DNA of 64,000 bases from Shimia sediminis (GCF_003990645.1 NZ_RYZK01000007.1:1-64000); one strand, 5' to 3'; counted from the first letter of the stretch, positions 8,886 through 18,094 are shown. Notes: generated by a model from the letters alone, not told the origin. A program made the numbers and translations.

Positions 8886-10096
8886 TGCCCCGCGCCTTTC
8901 TCGTCGTCATGGATTCCGTCGGCATCGGCGGTGCACCGGACGCGGATCAGTTCTTCAACGGCACCCTGCCGGACACCGGCGCCAACACGCTGGCCCATAT
9001 CGCCCAAGGATGCGCTGCGGGTCAGGCCGAAGAGGGCCGGTCAGGGCCGATAAGGCTGCCCCATCTCGACGCGCTCGGCTTTGGCGCGGCCACGCGTCTG
9101 GCCAGCGGCGATGAAACACCCGGACTGGACGCCACGCCCACCGGCTTCTGGGCTGCGGCGACCGAGCGCAGCCTTGGCAAGGACACACCGTCAGGCCATT
9201 GGGAGCTGGCAGGCCTGCGGGTGCCCTGGGACTGGACCTATTTCCCCAACACAGAGCCCGCGTTCCCTGCAGATGTCACCGCAAGGGTTTGCGATATTGC
9301 CGGGACTGACGGGATTCTGGGCAATTGCCACGCCTCGGGCACGGCCATCATCGACGCGCTTGGGGCTGAGCATGTCAGAACCGGCCAACCGATCTGCTAC
9401 ACAAGCGTCGACAGCGTGTTCCAGATCGCCGCCCACGAAGAGCATTTCGGCCTCGATCGCCTCTTGCATGTGTGCAAAACCCTCGCGCCGATGTTGCATG
9501 AGCGCAAAGTGGGCCGCGTCATCGCGCGCCCCTTTGTCGGCGACGCCGAAACAGGCTTTACCCGCACCACCAATCGCAAGGATTTCGCCATCCTGCCACC
9601 TGCGCCGGTGCTGACCAACTGGGTGCAGGACGCCGGGCGCAAAGTGCACGGTATTGGCAAGATCGGCGATATCTTCTCGATGACTGGCATCGCCGACAAC
9701 GTCAAAGGGGCGGATGCCGATCTGATGCTCCATCTTCACCGCCTCGTCGATGAGGCCGAAGAGGGCAGCCTGACCTTCGCCAATTTTGTCGAATTCGACA
9801 CGCAATACGGCCACCGTCGCGACATCTCGGGCTATGCGCGCCACCTCGAATGGTTCGACGCCGAGATTGGCAGGCTTTTACCCAAGTTGCAGGCCGACGA
9901 CCTGTTGCTCATCACCGCCGATCATGGCAATGACCCCGCCTGGAGCGGAACCGACCACACGCGCGAACGTGTGCCGGTCCTCTGCGCGGGCAGGGGCACG
10001 GGCAATGCCGGTTTGATTGAAATGGTGGATGTGGCAGCCAGCGTGGCGGCCCATCTTGGGGTGCCTTCACATGGACCCGGAAAGAGTTTTCTATGA
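8885..10096 (+). CDS. deoB: Phosphopentomutase
   Basis: An alkaline-phosphatase-superfamily enzyme of 403 aa that interconverts (deoxy)ribose 1- and 5-phosphates, taking the product of DeoA. The metal and phosphorylation motif MDSVGIGGAPDA is at the N-terminus, KDTPSGHWE is in the middle, and the C-terminal metal site is LLITADHGNDP with TDHTRERVP. It overlaps deoA by one base and add by four. Confidence 0.95.
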   Translation: MPRAFLVVMDSVGIGGAPDADQFFNGTLPDTGANTLAHIAQGCAAGQAEEGRSGPIRLPHLDALGFGAATRLASGDETPGLDATPTGFWAAATERSLGKDTPSGHWELAGLRVPWDWTYFPNTEPAFPADVTARVCDIAGTDGILGNCHASGTAIIDALGAEHVRTGQPICYTSVDSVFQIAAHEEHFGLDRLLHVCKTLAPMLHERKVGRVIARPFVGDAETGFTRTTNRKDFAILPPAPVLTNWVQDAGRKVHGIGKIGDIFSMTGIADNVKGADADLMLHLHRLVDEAEEGSLTFANFVEFDTQYGHRRDISGYARHLEWFDAEIGRLLPKLQADDLLLITADHGNDPAWSGTDHTRERVPVLCAGRGTGNAGLIEMVDVAASVAAHLGVPSHGPGKSFL

Positions 10097-11079
10097 GCGT
10101 CGCGGACCTGCCAAAGATCGAATTGCACCTGCACCACGAAGGCGCAGCCCCACCCGCGTTCATCCGGCAGCTGGCGTTTGAAAAGAAAATCGACCTCAGC
10201 CGCATCTTTACCGATGATGGCTCTTATGCCTTTGAGAACTTCGTGCATTTCCTGCAGGTTTACGAGGCTGCCACCTCGGTCCTGCAATCGCCCGAGGATT
10301 TCGCCCGCCTGACCCGCGCCATTTTGGAAGAAAGCGCGCGCCATGGCGTCGTCTACACCGAAAGCTTCCTCAGCCCCGATTTCTGCGGCGGCGGCGATGT
10401 GGCGGCGTGGAAAGAATACCTGCACGCCATTCGCGAAGCCGCCGATCAGGCCGAGCGTGACTTTGGCATCATCCTGCGCGGCATCGTGACCCCGGTGCGC
10501 CACTTCGGCCCCGAAAAAGCCAAGCGCGCCGCCCTTTGCGCGGCCGAAACCGCAGGCGACTGGATTGTTGGCCTTGGCATGGGTGGCGACGAAGGGCAGG
10601 GGCATCAGGGCGACTTTGCCTATGCCTTTGACATGGCGCGCGAGGCGGGGCTGCGCCTGACCACCCACGCTGGCGAATTCGGTGGCCCCGAGTCTGTCTG
10701 GGAAGCCATCCGCGACCTCAACGTCGAACGCATCGGCCATGGCGTGCGCGCCATCGAGGACACCAAACTGGTCCAGGAACTCGCCGCGCGCCAGATCACG
10801 CTGGAATGCTGCCCCGGCTCAAACGTCTTCCTCGGTCTCTACCCGGACCTGCCCAGCCACCCGATCGCGCGCCTGCGCGATGCAGGCGTCAAAGTGACGG
10901 TCTCGACTGACGACCCGCCATTTTTCCATAACACCATGAGCCGCGAATATGACATGCTGGCCTCGGCCTTTGGCTGGGACGAGGATGATTTCCGCGCCCT
11001 CAATCAAACCGCCCTTGACGCGGCCTTCTGTGACGCCGACACAAAGGCGCGCGTAAAAGAAAAACTGGAGTCTGCCTGA
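10093..11079 (+). CDS. add: Adenosine deaminase
   Basis: Amidohydrolase-fold enzyme of 328 aa that converts adenosine to inosine. Zinc ligands are in [10 protein letters not shown] (residues about 9-18) and TTHAGE; the catalytic aspartate region STDDPPFF is near the C-terminus. Adenosine deaminase and adenine deaminase are close relatives; the surrounding nucleoside operon favours adenosine, but adenine deaminase activity cannot be excluded. The gene overlaps deoB by four bases and upp by one. Confidence 0.86.
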   Translation: MSVADLPKIELHLHHEGAAPPAFIRQLAFEKKIDLSRIFTDDGSYAFENFVHFLQVYEAATSVLQSPEDFARLTRAILEESARHGVVYTESFLSPDFCGGGDVAAWKEYLHAIREAADQAERDFGIILRGIVTPVRHFGPEKAKRAALCAAETAGDWIVGLGMGGDEGQGHQGDFAYAFDMAREAGLRLTTHAGEFGGPESVWEAIRDLNVERIGHGVRAIEDTKLVQELAARQITLECCPGSNVFLGLYPDLPSHPIARLRDAGVKVTVSTDDPPFFHNTMSREYDMLASAFGWDEDDFRALNQTALDAAFCDADTKARVKEKLESA

Positions 11080-11708
11080 TGGATCACCTGACCGTTGTCG
11101 ATCACCCGCTTGTGCAACACAAACTGACGCTGATGCGCCGGACCGAAACCTCGACCGCCGAGTTTCGTCGCCTACTGCGCGAGATCAGCCAGCTTCTGGC
11201 GTATGAGGTCACGCGCGAACTGCCGATGACCACCAAGCGTATCCAGACCCCGATGCAGGAAATGGACGCGCCCGTGCTGGATGGCCGCAAACTGGCGCTG
11301 GTGTCGATCCTGCGCGCGGGCAATGGCCTGTTGGACGGTATGCTGGAACTGGTGCCCTCTGCGCGCGTCGGCTTTGTCGGCCTCTACCGGGACGAGGAAA
11401 CCCTGAAGCCCGTGCAATACTACTTCAAGGCCCCGTCGGAGCTTGATGAACGCCTGGTCATCGCCGTCGATCCAATGCTTGCCACCGGCAATTCCTCGGC
11501 TGCCGCGATTGATCTCCTGAAAGAGCAGGGCGCCAAGGACATTCGTTTCCTGTGCCTGCTCGCCGCCCCCGAAGGTGTGCAGCGCATGAAAGAGGCGCAC
11601 CCCGACGTGCCGATCGTCACCGCCTCGCTCGACGAAAAGCTGAATGAAAAAGGCTATATCATGCCGGGCCTGGGCGACGCGGGCGACCGCATGTTCGGCA
11701 CCAAGTAA
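11079..11708 (+). CDS. upp: Uracil phosphoribosyltransferase
   Basis: The 209 aa product makes UMP from uracil and PRPP and so completes recovery of the pyrimidine bases released by DeoA. The PRPP-binding loop [11 protein letters not shown] lies near residue 130 and the uracil-binding [13 protein letters not shown] motif is at the C-terminus. It is the last gene of the cdd-deoA-deoB-add-upp operon, and a hairpin follows the stop. Confidence 0.95.
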   Translation: MDHLTVVDHPLVQHKLTLMRRTETSTAEFRRLLREISQLLAYEVTRELPMTTKRIQTPMQEMDAPVLDGRKLALVSILRAGNGLLDGMLELVPSARVGFVGLYRDEETLKPVQYYFKAPSELDERLVIAVDPMLATGNSSAAAIDLLKEQGAKDIRFLCLLAAPEGVQRMKEAHPDVPIVTASLDEKLNEKGYIMPGLGDAGDRMFGTK

Positions 11709-11723
11709 ACCGCCACCCGCGCA

Positions 11724-11747
11724 ACCGGGCGACCTGTGTCGCCCGGT
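11724..11747 (+). terminator. Strong hairpin after the nucleoside salvage operon
   Basis: ACCGGGCGAC pairs perfectly with GTCGCCCGGT around a CTGT loop, 15 bases after the upp stop. No T-run follows, so termination efficiency is uncertain; it may instead protect the 3' end. Confidence 0.5.
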
Positions 11748-11773
11748 CGCGATCCCTTGCTAGGGCCCGCGAC

Positions 11774-12388
11774 TTAGCCCGTTCGCGCGTAGAGCCGACA
11801 AGTCAGTTCAAAGGCGCGCGTGGAGCGGGCTTTGATGTCTTCCTCGGACAGTGCGGGCATGGCGCCCAGGGCCTGACGCATTTGCATCTCGCCAAACAGC
11901 AGGCTGATATAGGTGCCAGCCGCATCCTCTGGCCCCTGATCCAGCTCGAAATGCCCCCGGTCTTCCAGATCGCGCATCAGCGCACAGATCATGGAAAACA
12001 CCTCTTCGCGGCCAATCTTGTCGATTGCCTCCGACAGAATACAGGTCTCGGTCGCATCAATGATCGCGGCGCGGTTCATGATGATGGCCTTGTCGTCCGA
12101 CGTGAACCGCAACAGGTGAATGCCCAGCGATTGCAGCGCCGAAATCGGGTCCGACTGCTCTTGCAATGCGGACTCCAGGAACTGCCGCACCGCCCGGCCA
12201 TTCACCTCGATGATCTCTTTGAACAGCGCCTGCTTGTTGCCGTACCACGCATATAGCGTCTGGTTGGACGCCGAGGCGCGCTTGGCGATCTGCAACATAC
12301 TGGTGCTGCGATAGCCTTTTTCCGCCAAGAGGTCCAACGCAGCCGCTTCGATCTGCCTGCGTCGCTGAAGTTGTTTTTCGTCGCTCAT
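11774..12388 (-). CDS. TetR/AcrR family transcriptional regulator
   Basis: 204 aa. The N-terminal helix-turn-helix covers about residues 8-55, with AALDLLAEKGYRSTSMLQIAKRASASNQTLYAWYGNKQALF being a typical TetR DNA-binding segment. The C-terminal ligand domain is not assignable. The gene is divergent from the DUF gene at 12526, and two GTAC-type dyads lie between them, so it probably represses itself and that neighbour. Confidence 0.9.
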   Translation of the reverse strand: MSDEKQLQRRRQIEAAALDLLAEKGYRSTSMLQIAKRASASNQTLYAWYGNKQALFKEIIEVNGRAVRQFLESALQEQSDPISALQSLGIHLLRFTSDDKAIIMNRAAIIDATETCILSEAIDKIGREEVFSMICALMRDLEDRGHFELDQGPEDAAGTYISLLFGEMQMRQALGAMPALSEEDIKARSTRAFELTCRLYARTG

Positions 12389-12421
12389 GTCGCTGTGTCC
12401 AGTTTTCTCTTGACCTCAACC

Positions 12422-12466
12422 GTACACGCATGTACCGCTCTCTGCAATAGGTGTACACACGTGTAC
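12422..12466. promoter_or_regulatory. Paired GTAC dyads, likely operators of the adjacent TetR regulator
   Basis: GTACA-CGCA-TGTAC is at 12422-12435 and GTACAC-AC-GTGTAC at 12453-12466. The centres are 31 bp apart, about three helical turns. They lie between a tetR gene and its divergent neighbour, the usual position for TetR operators. Confidence 0.65.
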
Positions 12467-12525
12467 CCACTTTGCTCAATTGCGCGGCCCTTCCCAGAGG
12501 CACGTGCCGGAAAAGGAGACTGAGG

Positions 12526-13371
12526 ATGAAGATTTTGCGCTATGTTGCCTATGGTATCGGGCTGACTGTTTTGCTGTTGGCGGGGATGGTCTGGTATCAA
12601 TCCGCCCAGACCGAACGCGACATTCGGGCCTTTCGCGCGCGGGTGATGGACCTCGCTGCCAGCTCACCTGCACCGCGATTTGATGCGGTCGCCAACGAAA
12701 CACTCCCGGCTCCGGTGCAGCGCTATTTCGACTACACCTTCCGTGGCCCTGTCCCGCCATTTGCCACCGTGCGCCTCGAGGCCGCGGGTGACTTTCGCCG
12801 CCCTCTGACCGAGCATTTTGAACCCACCACCGCTGAGCAGGTGGTCGCGATTGGCGCACCTGCGCTGATGTTCTCAGCGACGACACCGATCCTGCCGGGA
12901 GTATGGGCGCGGGCTTACGACTATTTTGCCCAAGGCGAGATGGAGATGAAGGCCAAGATCATGTCGACACTCACCGTGGTCGATGAAAAAGCGTCGGATG
13001 ACCTCAATCGGATTTCCCTGCGGCGCTGGCTTCTGGAAAGTCCGCTTTACCCGCAGGCTTTGCTGCCCGGCGGTCACGTGACCTGGGAACCCGTCGATGA
13101 TCTGACCGCGCGCGCGGTCATTCGCGCCGACGGGCTGGCCGCAGACATGCTGTTTCATTTTAACGCCGAAGGGCAGATCACCTATCTCTCCGCAGAGCAG
13201 GACGGTGACCTCGACACGCCCTACCATGGCTCGGGCGAACACGTCACCCGCGCCGATTACCAGCCGGTGGGCAATATGATGATCCCGCACAGCTTTACGA
13301 TCTCGCGGGCCGCCGGGGGGCAGGTCTACCCGTTCTTTGACGCAAACCTCACCAGCATCTCGTTCCAGTAG
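12526..13371 (+). CDS. Conserved membrane-anchored protein of unknown function (DUF6544-like)
   Basis: 281 aa. Residues about 4-21 (LRYVAYGIGLTVLLLAGMVW) form a single N-terminal membrane anchor, with the rest predicted outside the cytoplasm. The body has LPAPVQRYFDYTF and a series of beta-strand-like segments, including RISLRRWLLESPLYPQALLP and GHVTWEPVD, resembling the DUF6544/DUF6920 family; that assignment is from memory and uncertain. The ATG at 12526 has AAAAGGAGAC upstream. It is divergent from, and probably controlled by, the TetR gene. No enzymatic function can be proposed. Confidence 0.75.
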   Translation: MKILRYVAYGIGLTVLLLAGMVWYQSAQTERDIRAFRARVMDLAASSPAPRFDAVANETLPAPVQRYFDYTFRGPVPPFATVRLEAAGDFRRPLTEHFEPTTAEQVVAIGAPALMFSATTPILPGVWARAYDYFAQGEMEMKAKIMSTLTVVDEKASDDLNRISLRRWLLESPLYPQALLPGGHVTWEPVDDLTARAVIRADGLAADMLFHFNAEGQITYLSAEQDGDLDTPYHGSGEHVTRADYQPVGNMMIPHSFTISRAAGGQVYPFFDANLTSISFQ

Positions 13372-13676
13372 CGGTGCAAAAACCCAAGGGCTCAAAGCTG
13401 ACGCGTGGTGATGCCTTTCCAGGGCGGGGACCCCGAGTGGATCAAAAAAACCAACGTTCCCGTGACCTTGGCCTGCGTCAACTTTGAGCCCACAACAGAC
13501 CGTCCCAACGGGGTCATCACCGTCTGCACCGGGCGGTGATCGGCATTCTTAGGGCCACCGGGGCTGCGGGAAAATTCGCAAGTCACGGGCAAATTAGATG
13601 CGGAATTACATCTATGCGGTGTTTACTCATATAGAGTTTTGCGTCTAGACTGACCCCTACATCTTGTGGGGGCAAA
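13372..13676. other. Intergenic region with no convincing gene; promoter of the SPOR gene at its right end
   Basis: Short open frames exist on both strands (66 codons minus at 13392-13592; 42 codons plus at 13411-13536) but neither has a ribosome binding site or a recognised family. The final 60 bases are AT-rich and end in GTGGGGGC before the ATG of the next gene. Confidence 0.5.
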
Positions 13677-15113
13677 ATGAAACTGACCAGAGTTATCGCG
13701 ATCTCTGTGATTGCGGCGTCTTTGGGATTGGCGGCCAATGTACGCGCCCAATCCCTGAAAAACGTAGAGACACCGAACGAGTTTCCGCCGGCGTCCTACA
13801 AGGGCAAGCAATATGTCGACAGCAAGGGCTGCGTCTATATCCGTGCGGGTGTCGATGGCAACATAACCTGGGTGCCGCGCATGACCCGCGACCGCAAGGT
13901 GGTCTGCGGCTACAAGCCAACCAATCCCAACGCCGCGCCGACCACGGCTTCGGCCCAGAAACTCGACAAGAACGTGGTTGTCATTCAACCCGCCGCACCG
14001 GAGACCTCCACCGCCGCCGCAGCACCACAACCCAAGCCCAAACCCAAGCCCAAGGCCGCAACGACCTCCACGACAACGACAGCCGCAAAGCCCAAGGCCA
14101 AGCCGCAGACCACCACCGCGGCCAAACCCAAGGCCACCACCACGACAACCACGGCCGCTGCTCCGGCCACCACGACGACGACAAAAACCAAGACACCCTG
14201 GTGGGCCAAGCCGCCTACGACCAGCACAACCACCACCACTGCGGCACCCGCGCCCAAGCCCACGACCACGACGACGACCAAGGCCCCGACCACCACAACG
14301 ACCACCACAACGGCACCGACAACCACCACCACCAGCAACACGCGCCGTACGCTGGATGGCACACCACGCCAGTCGGGCTTTGATGCCCCCTGTCGCGGCG
14401 GCGTTCAGGGCAGCCGCGCGGTACGCTGCGGCCCGCAAAGCGAGCTGCCGTATACCCCCGGCACCGGCAATCCGACCGCCCCGCCGCCCCGCATCATCTA
14501 CAACCGTCAGGGCGCCAGCCTGTCCGCGCCCTATGCCCCCGCGCCGGGCACCATTGTGCGCGAAGGCGATGTTGCCTCGACCGTGCGCGTGATCCCGCGC
14601 CATCTGTATCAGAATTACCAATACGCTCTGAACGACACCACGGTGCCCGACGGCTATGTCCGGGTCTTTGACGACGGCCGCCTGAACCCCCAGCGTGCCG
14701 TCATGACGTTTGAGGGCAAGGCCGCAACTGATGCGATCTGGACGCAGAAAGTGCCGCGCCGTGTGCGCGACGATGCGCCGACCGCCGTCGTGATCTCGAC
14801 CAAATCATCCCCCGCCGCCGCTCCGGCAGCAGCGGCGCCGGTGATCTCCACCAAAAGCGCAGCACCCGAGAAATCCCTGCGCGTCTCGGGTCAGAACTAT
14901 GTTCAGGCCGCCACCTACACCGACCGCGCAGCGGCCCAGAGCACCGCCCACAAGCTGCGTGGCCTCGGGATGCCGGTCAAGATCGGCAAGTATGACAAGA
15001 ATGGCCAAACCTATCGCATGGTGCTCGCCGGGCCGTTTGCCGACACGGCCAGCGCAGATCGCGCCGTGACCAAGGTCCGCCGCGCAGGCTATTCCGACGC
15101 ATTCGTGCGCTAA
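13677..15113 (+). CDS. Secreted SPOR-domain protein with a long Thr/Pro/Lys/Ala linker
   Basis: 478 aa. The signal peptide MKLTRVIAISVIAASLGLAA ends near NVRAQ. Next is a small conserved module (about 25-80) with CVYIRAG and CGYKP cysteines. Residues about 105-230 are a low-complexity linker of KPKPK and TTTTT runs. A second conserved block with paired cysteines follows, and a C-terminal SPOR domain occupies about 400-478 (YVQAATYTDRAAAQ to the end). SPOR domains bind denuded peptidoglycan at division sites, so this is probably a periplasmic cell-wall-associated protein. The ATG is preceded by GTGGGGGC. Confidence 0.85.
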   Translation: MKLTRVIAISVIAASLGLAANVRAQSLKNVETPNEFPPASYKGKQYVDSKGCVYIRAGVDGNITWVPRMTRDRKVVCGYKPTNPNAAPTTASAQKLDKNVVVIQPAAPETSTAAAAPQPKPKPKPKAATTSTTTTAAKPKAKPQTTTAAKPKATTTTTTAAAPATTTTTKTKTPWWAKPPTTSTTTTTAAPAPKPTTTTTTKAPTTTTTTTTAPTTTTTSNTRRTLDGTPRQSGFDAPCRGGVQGSRAVRCGPQSELPYTPGTGNPTAPPPRIIYNRQGASLSAPYAPAPGTIVREGDVASTVRVIPRHLYQNYQYALNDTTVPDGYVRVFDDGRLNPQRAVMTFEGKAATDAIWTQKVPRRVRDDAPTAVVISTKSSPAAAPAAAAPVISTKSAAPEKSLRVSGQNYVQAATYTDRAAAQSTAHKLRGLGMPVKIGKYDKNGQTYRMVLAGPFADTASADRAVTKVRRAGYSDAFVR

Positions 15114-15139
15114 GTGCGAAGCGCCTCGTCCAGCCGCTA

Positions 15140-16150
15140 CTAGCCGCCACAAATTCCCTGCAACGCCACCCAGTCACCATCGCTCAGCACAGGGCGGGGC
15201 GATGTCACAAAGGGGTCTGCCTCGATCAGCTCCAGCGTGGTCTCGCCCGAGGCATCCAGCGCATAGGCATATGGCGTGGACTTGACGCCTTTCTCGGAAA
15301 ACGCCGCCAACAACCGGCTCGCCTCCAGGGGGGCATGGGGCACCAACAGCATGTCTTCGGCCCAGGCCCGCAGCATGCTTTCGGGCAGTTCGCCGGTCGT
15401 CAACAGCCGGAAACTCGCCACAAGCCCCAACTGCTCCAGCATCATGCGCAAAGGGTCCACCAACTGGGCTTCCACCTGCTGCGCAATCACATATCCCGCG
15501 GCAACATCCGGCTCTTCATGATCCTCGATCACCGCGCGATTGAGCAGGATCGTCCCTCCCGGCAACCCCAGCGTATCCCGCACCCCGTCCCGCACGACCA
15601 CGATCGTGCGCGCCTCCAGCCGCTCGGTCAGCCGTGCCAGGGCAGGGGTCGCCAGAATGTCGGCGCAGGGCTTGCCGGTCAGATGCTCCAGCTGCTGCAA
15701 TAGCCCAAGACCGATCTCCTGCCGCTTGACCTCGGGCACCACGGCAACCGTGTGGGTCAAAATCGCACCCGGCAGCCAGAACACCGCCAGCGCCGCCACG
15801 CTCAGAACGGATGTGACCAGTGTCACAAGGCGCAGCCGCCCAGGTTTTGGGCGACCACGCCGTATGGCCATGCGCAGTTTTTCAATGGCCTCGATCATCT
15901 GAGCCTCTTCAGCGGCGATCTCAAGCGTCTCGCCGGGGTCACCGTCGGGGTGATAGATGGCAGGGCGTTCCCCGGGGTTGGCGCGTTCGACCGCGGGCAG
16001 GGACCAATGCGCCAGCGGCCTGTCCTGCATATCGGCAATGGTCAGCGAGGCATCGCCAATCGAGATAATCACCTCGCGGCGCTGCGAATCCGCGCGGGCG
16101 CGCCACAGCGCGCTGGCTTCGATTCTGTCGTATTTCTCAAGTGCTGTCAT
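15140..16150 (-). CDS. Conserved single-pass membrane protein of unknown function
   Basis: 336 aa from the ATG at 16150 (MTALEKYDRIEASALWRA); the frame remains open upstream to 16243, but that part lies in repeat sequence. The N-terminal 100 residues are cytosolic in appearance (ISIGDASLTIADMQDRPLAHWSLPAVER). One hydrophobic segment follows (LVTLVTSVLSVAALAVFWLPGA), then a 200-residue domain with AGYVIAQQVEAQ. The presence of VVVRDGV and GGTILLNRA segments hints at a degenerate peptidase-like fold, but no HExxH motif is present. I do not recognise a characterised relative. The gene converges with the SPOR gene. Confidence 0.75.
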   Translation of the reverse strand: MTALEKYDRIEASALWRARADSQRREVIISIGDASLTIADMQDRPLAHWSLPAVERANPGERPAIYHPDGDPGETLEIAAEEAQMIEAIEKLRMAIRRGRPKPGRLRLVTLVTSVLSVAALAVFWLPGAILTHTVAVVPEVKRQEIGLGLLQQLEHLTGKPCADILATPALARLTERLEARTIVVVRDGVRDTLGLPGGTILLNRAVIEDHEEPDVAAGYVIAQQVEAQLVDPLRMMLEQLGLVASFRLLTTGELPESMLRAWAEDMLLVPHAPLEASRLLAAFSEKGVKSTPYAYALDASGETTLELIEADPFVTSPRPVLSDGDWVALQGICGG

Positions 16151-16223
16151 GGGTGATGACGGGCTGCTCTGCCTCTGTTTCATCAAAGATAACATGGGCA
16201 GGCATTCGGGGGCAATCCGCCAA

Positions 16224-16457
16224 GGGGGGCCAGCCCCCCACATCGTCTTTTGTCAAAGACGCTGCTCCCCCCGGGATATTTTTGGCCAAAAGAAGCACAG
16301 GGGCATTAACCTTAACGTGCCAACACCTCTTCGCGGTGCAGGTGAGGAGGCGAGAAGACGCGCCCCGGCCTTGCGGCTTGGCGGCGCGCCCCGGCTTCTT
16401 TTGGCCAAAAATATCCCGGGGGAGTCCTGAGCTTGCTCAGGGCGGGGGCTGGCCCCC
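16224..16457. repeat. Complete symmetrical intergenic inverted-repeat element
   Basis: From the outside in: G6-CCAG-C6 hairpin at 16224-16239 and G5-CTGG-C5 at 16444-16457. Then come inverted arms at 16267-16295 (CCCGGGATATTTTTGGCCAA, AAGAAG) and 16395-16422 (CTTCTTTTGGCCAAAAATAT, CCCGGGGG). A centre containing GCATTAACCTTAACG lies at about 16304-16318. A small CTGAGCTTGCTCAG hairpin at 16427-16440 sits inside the right end. The same plan occurs at 25188-25399 with a diverged sequence, and half copies occur at 4.6 kb and 52.3 kb. It contains no plausible gene. Confidence 0.85.
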
Positions 16458-16465
16458 AACCCCGC

Positions 16466-18094
16466 TTACAGTTTTGCGGCCACCTTGCGCAGCTCGAATT
16501 TCTGGATTTTGCCGGTCGATGTTTTTGGCAATTCCTGGAACACCACGCGCTTTGGCGCCTTGAACCCGGCCAGTGTTTCTCTGGAAAAGGCGATGATCCC
16601 GGCTTCGTCGGCGCTTTGCCCTTCCAGGAGCTCGACAAAGGCACAGGGCACTTCGCCCCATTTCTCATCCGGTTTGGCGACCACGGCGGCCAGTGATACC
16701 GCCGGGTGCGCCATCAGCACGCCTTCGACTTCGACGGACGAGATGTTCTCGCCGCCCGAGATGATGATGTCCTTGGCGCGGTCGGCGATCTGCACATAGG
16801 TATCGGGGTGTTGAATGGCGATGTCTCCGGAATGGAAATAGCCGCCCTTGAACGCCTCTGCCGTCGCCTCGGGGTTCTTGAGATAGCCCTTCATGACCGA
16901 GTTGCCGCGAATGACGATCTCGCCCTGTGTAACCCCGTCCATCGGCACCTGGCGCATGTTCTCATCCATCACCGTGATGTGCTCCATCTGCGGCAGCGCG
17001 ATCCCCTGGCGCGCCTTGACCGCCGCCACATCTGCCTTGTCCAATGTGCCCCATTCGTCGTCTTTCCACAGGCATTCGGTGACATGCCCATAGGTTTCGG
17101 TCAGCCCGTAGACCTGTGTGACGTTGAACCCCAGCTCCTCGATCTTGGCCAATGTGGCCGGGGCAGGGGGGGCGCCCGCAGTAAAGACCTCAACCCGGTG
17201 CTCAAAGGTGCGGCGCTCTTCGTCCAGCGCGTTCACGATCATGTTCAAAACAATAGGCGCGCCGCCAAAATGCGTCACACCCTCGTAGTGGATGGCGTTG
17301 TAGATGGCCTGAGCCGTGACATCGCGGCAGCACACCAGCGTGCCGCCAATCAGCGGCATCATCCATGTGTGGTTCCAGCCGTTGCAATGAAACAGCGGCA
17401 CGATCGCCATGAACACCGGATGCAGCACCATGCGCCAGCTGATCACCGTGCCCATGGTCATCATGTAGGCCCCGCGGTGATGACAGACCACCCCCTTGGG
17501 CCGCCCCGTGGTGCCCGAGGTATAGTTCAGCGACAGGCTCTCCCATTCATCCTCGGGCATGATCCACTCAAAACCCGGATCGCCGCCGTCCAGCAGCGCC
17601 TCGTATTCGGTGTACTTGCCGCTGGCGTGATAGCCTGCGGGATCGTCCGCCACCTCGATGATGACAGGCGCAGGGCCTTGCATGATCCCGAGCGCCGCCT
17701 CGACGGTGTCCATGAACTGCGGGTCCGTCAGCACCACCTTGGCCTCGCCGTGGTCAAAGATATAGGCCACCGTGTCGGCATCCAGCCGGGTGTTGATCGT
17801 GTTCAGCACCGCGCCACAGGCGGGCACGCCAAAATGCGCTTCGGCCTGTGCGGGCAGGTTCGGGATCAGCGTGGCAACCACGTCCCCGGGGCGCACCCCC
17901 AGCCCGATCAGCGCCGAGGCCAACCGGCTACAGCGCGCGTAATACTCGGCATAGGTCTTGCGGTGCCTGCCATAGCTCACCGCCAGGACATCCGGAAACA
18001 CATCGCGCGCCCGACGCAGGTGCGACAGCGGTGTCAGCGGCACGAAATTTGCGGCACATTTGTCCAGCCCCGTCTCATCAGCCATCCAGCCCAT
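16466..18094 (-). CDS. Acyl-CoA synthetase (AMP-forming), DmdB-like
   Basis: 542 aa ANL-superfamily ligase. The ATP-binding motif LNYTSGTTGRPKGV lies near 185-198, the GLTETYG adenine motif near 325, the YFHSGD hinge region near 415, and the C-terminal catalytic lysine in KTSTGKIQKFELR. The overall sequence resembles the medium-chain and methylmercaptopropionate CoA ligases (DmdB) widespread in roseobacters, but substrate specificity cannot be read from sequence. The ATG at 18094 was preferred over 18121 because GGGAGGG precedes it at good spacing. No dmdC or dmdD neighbour is present. Confidence 0.85.
   Translation of the reverse strand: MGWMADETGLDKCAANFVPLTPLSHLRRARDVFPDVLAVSYGRHRKTYAEYYARCSRLASALIGLGVRPGDVVATLIPNLPAQAEAHFGVPACGAVLNTINTRLDADTVAYIFDHGEAKVVLTDPQFMDTVEAALGIMQGPAPVIIEVADDPAGYHASGKYTEYEALLDGGDPGFEWIMPEDEWESLSLNYTSGTTGRPKGVVCHHRGAYMMTMGTVISWRMVLHPVFMAIVPLFHCNGWNHTWMMPLIGGTLVCCRDVTAQAIYNAIHYEGVTHFGGAPIVLNMIVNALDEERRTFEHRVEVFTAGAPPAPATLAKIEELGFNVTQVYGLTETYGHVTECLWKDDEWGTLDKADVAAVKARQGIALPQMEHITVMDENMRQVPMDGVTQGEIVIRGNSVMKGYLKNPEATAEAFKGGYFHSGDIAIQHPDTYVQIADRAKDIIISGGENISSVEVEGVLMAHPAVSLAAVVAKPDEKWGEVPCAFVELLEGQSADEAGIIAFSRETLAGFKAPKRVVFQELPKTSTGKIQKFELRKVAAKL

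Noticed and set aside
13392-13592. Small minus-strand frame (66 codons) and an overlapping plus-strand frame of 42 codons at 13411-13536
   Set aside because: No ribosome binding site on either strand and no recognised domain; the plus frame reads like protein (IKKTNVPVTLACVNF) and could be a gene remnant, but support is too weak.
14040-14330. Repetitive ACC/ACG stretch considered as a tandem-repeat or CRISPR-like array
   Set aside because: It is the low-complexity linker of the SPOR protein, in frame, with no regular repeat-spacer structure.
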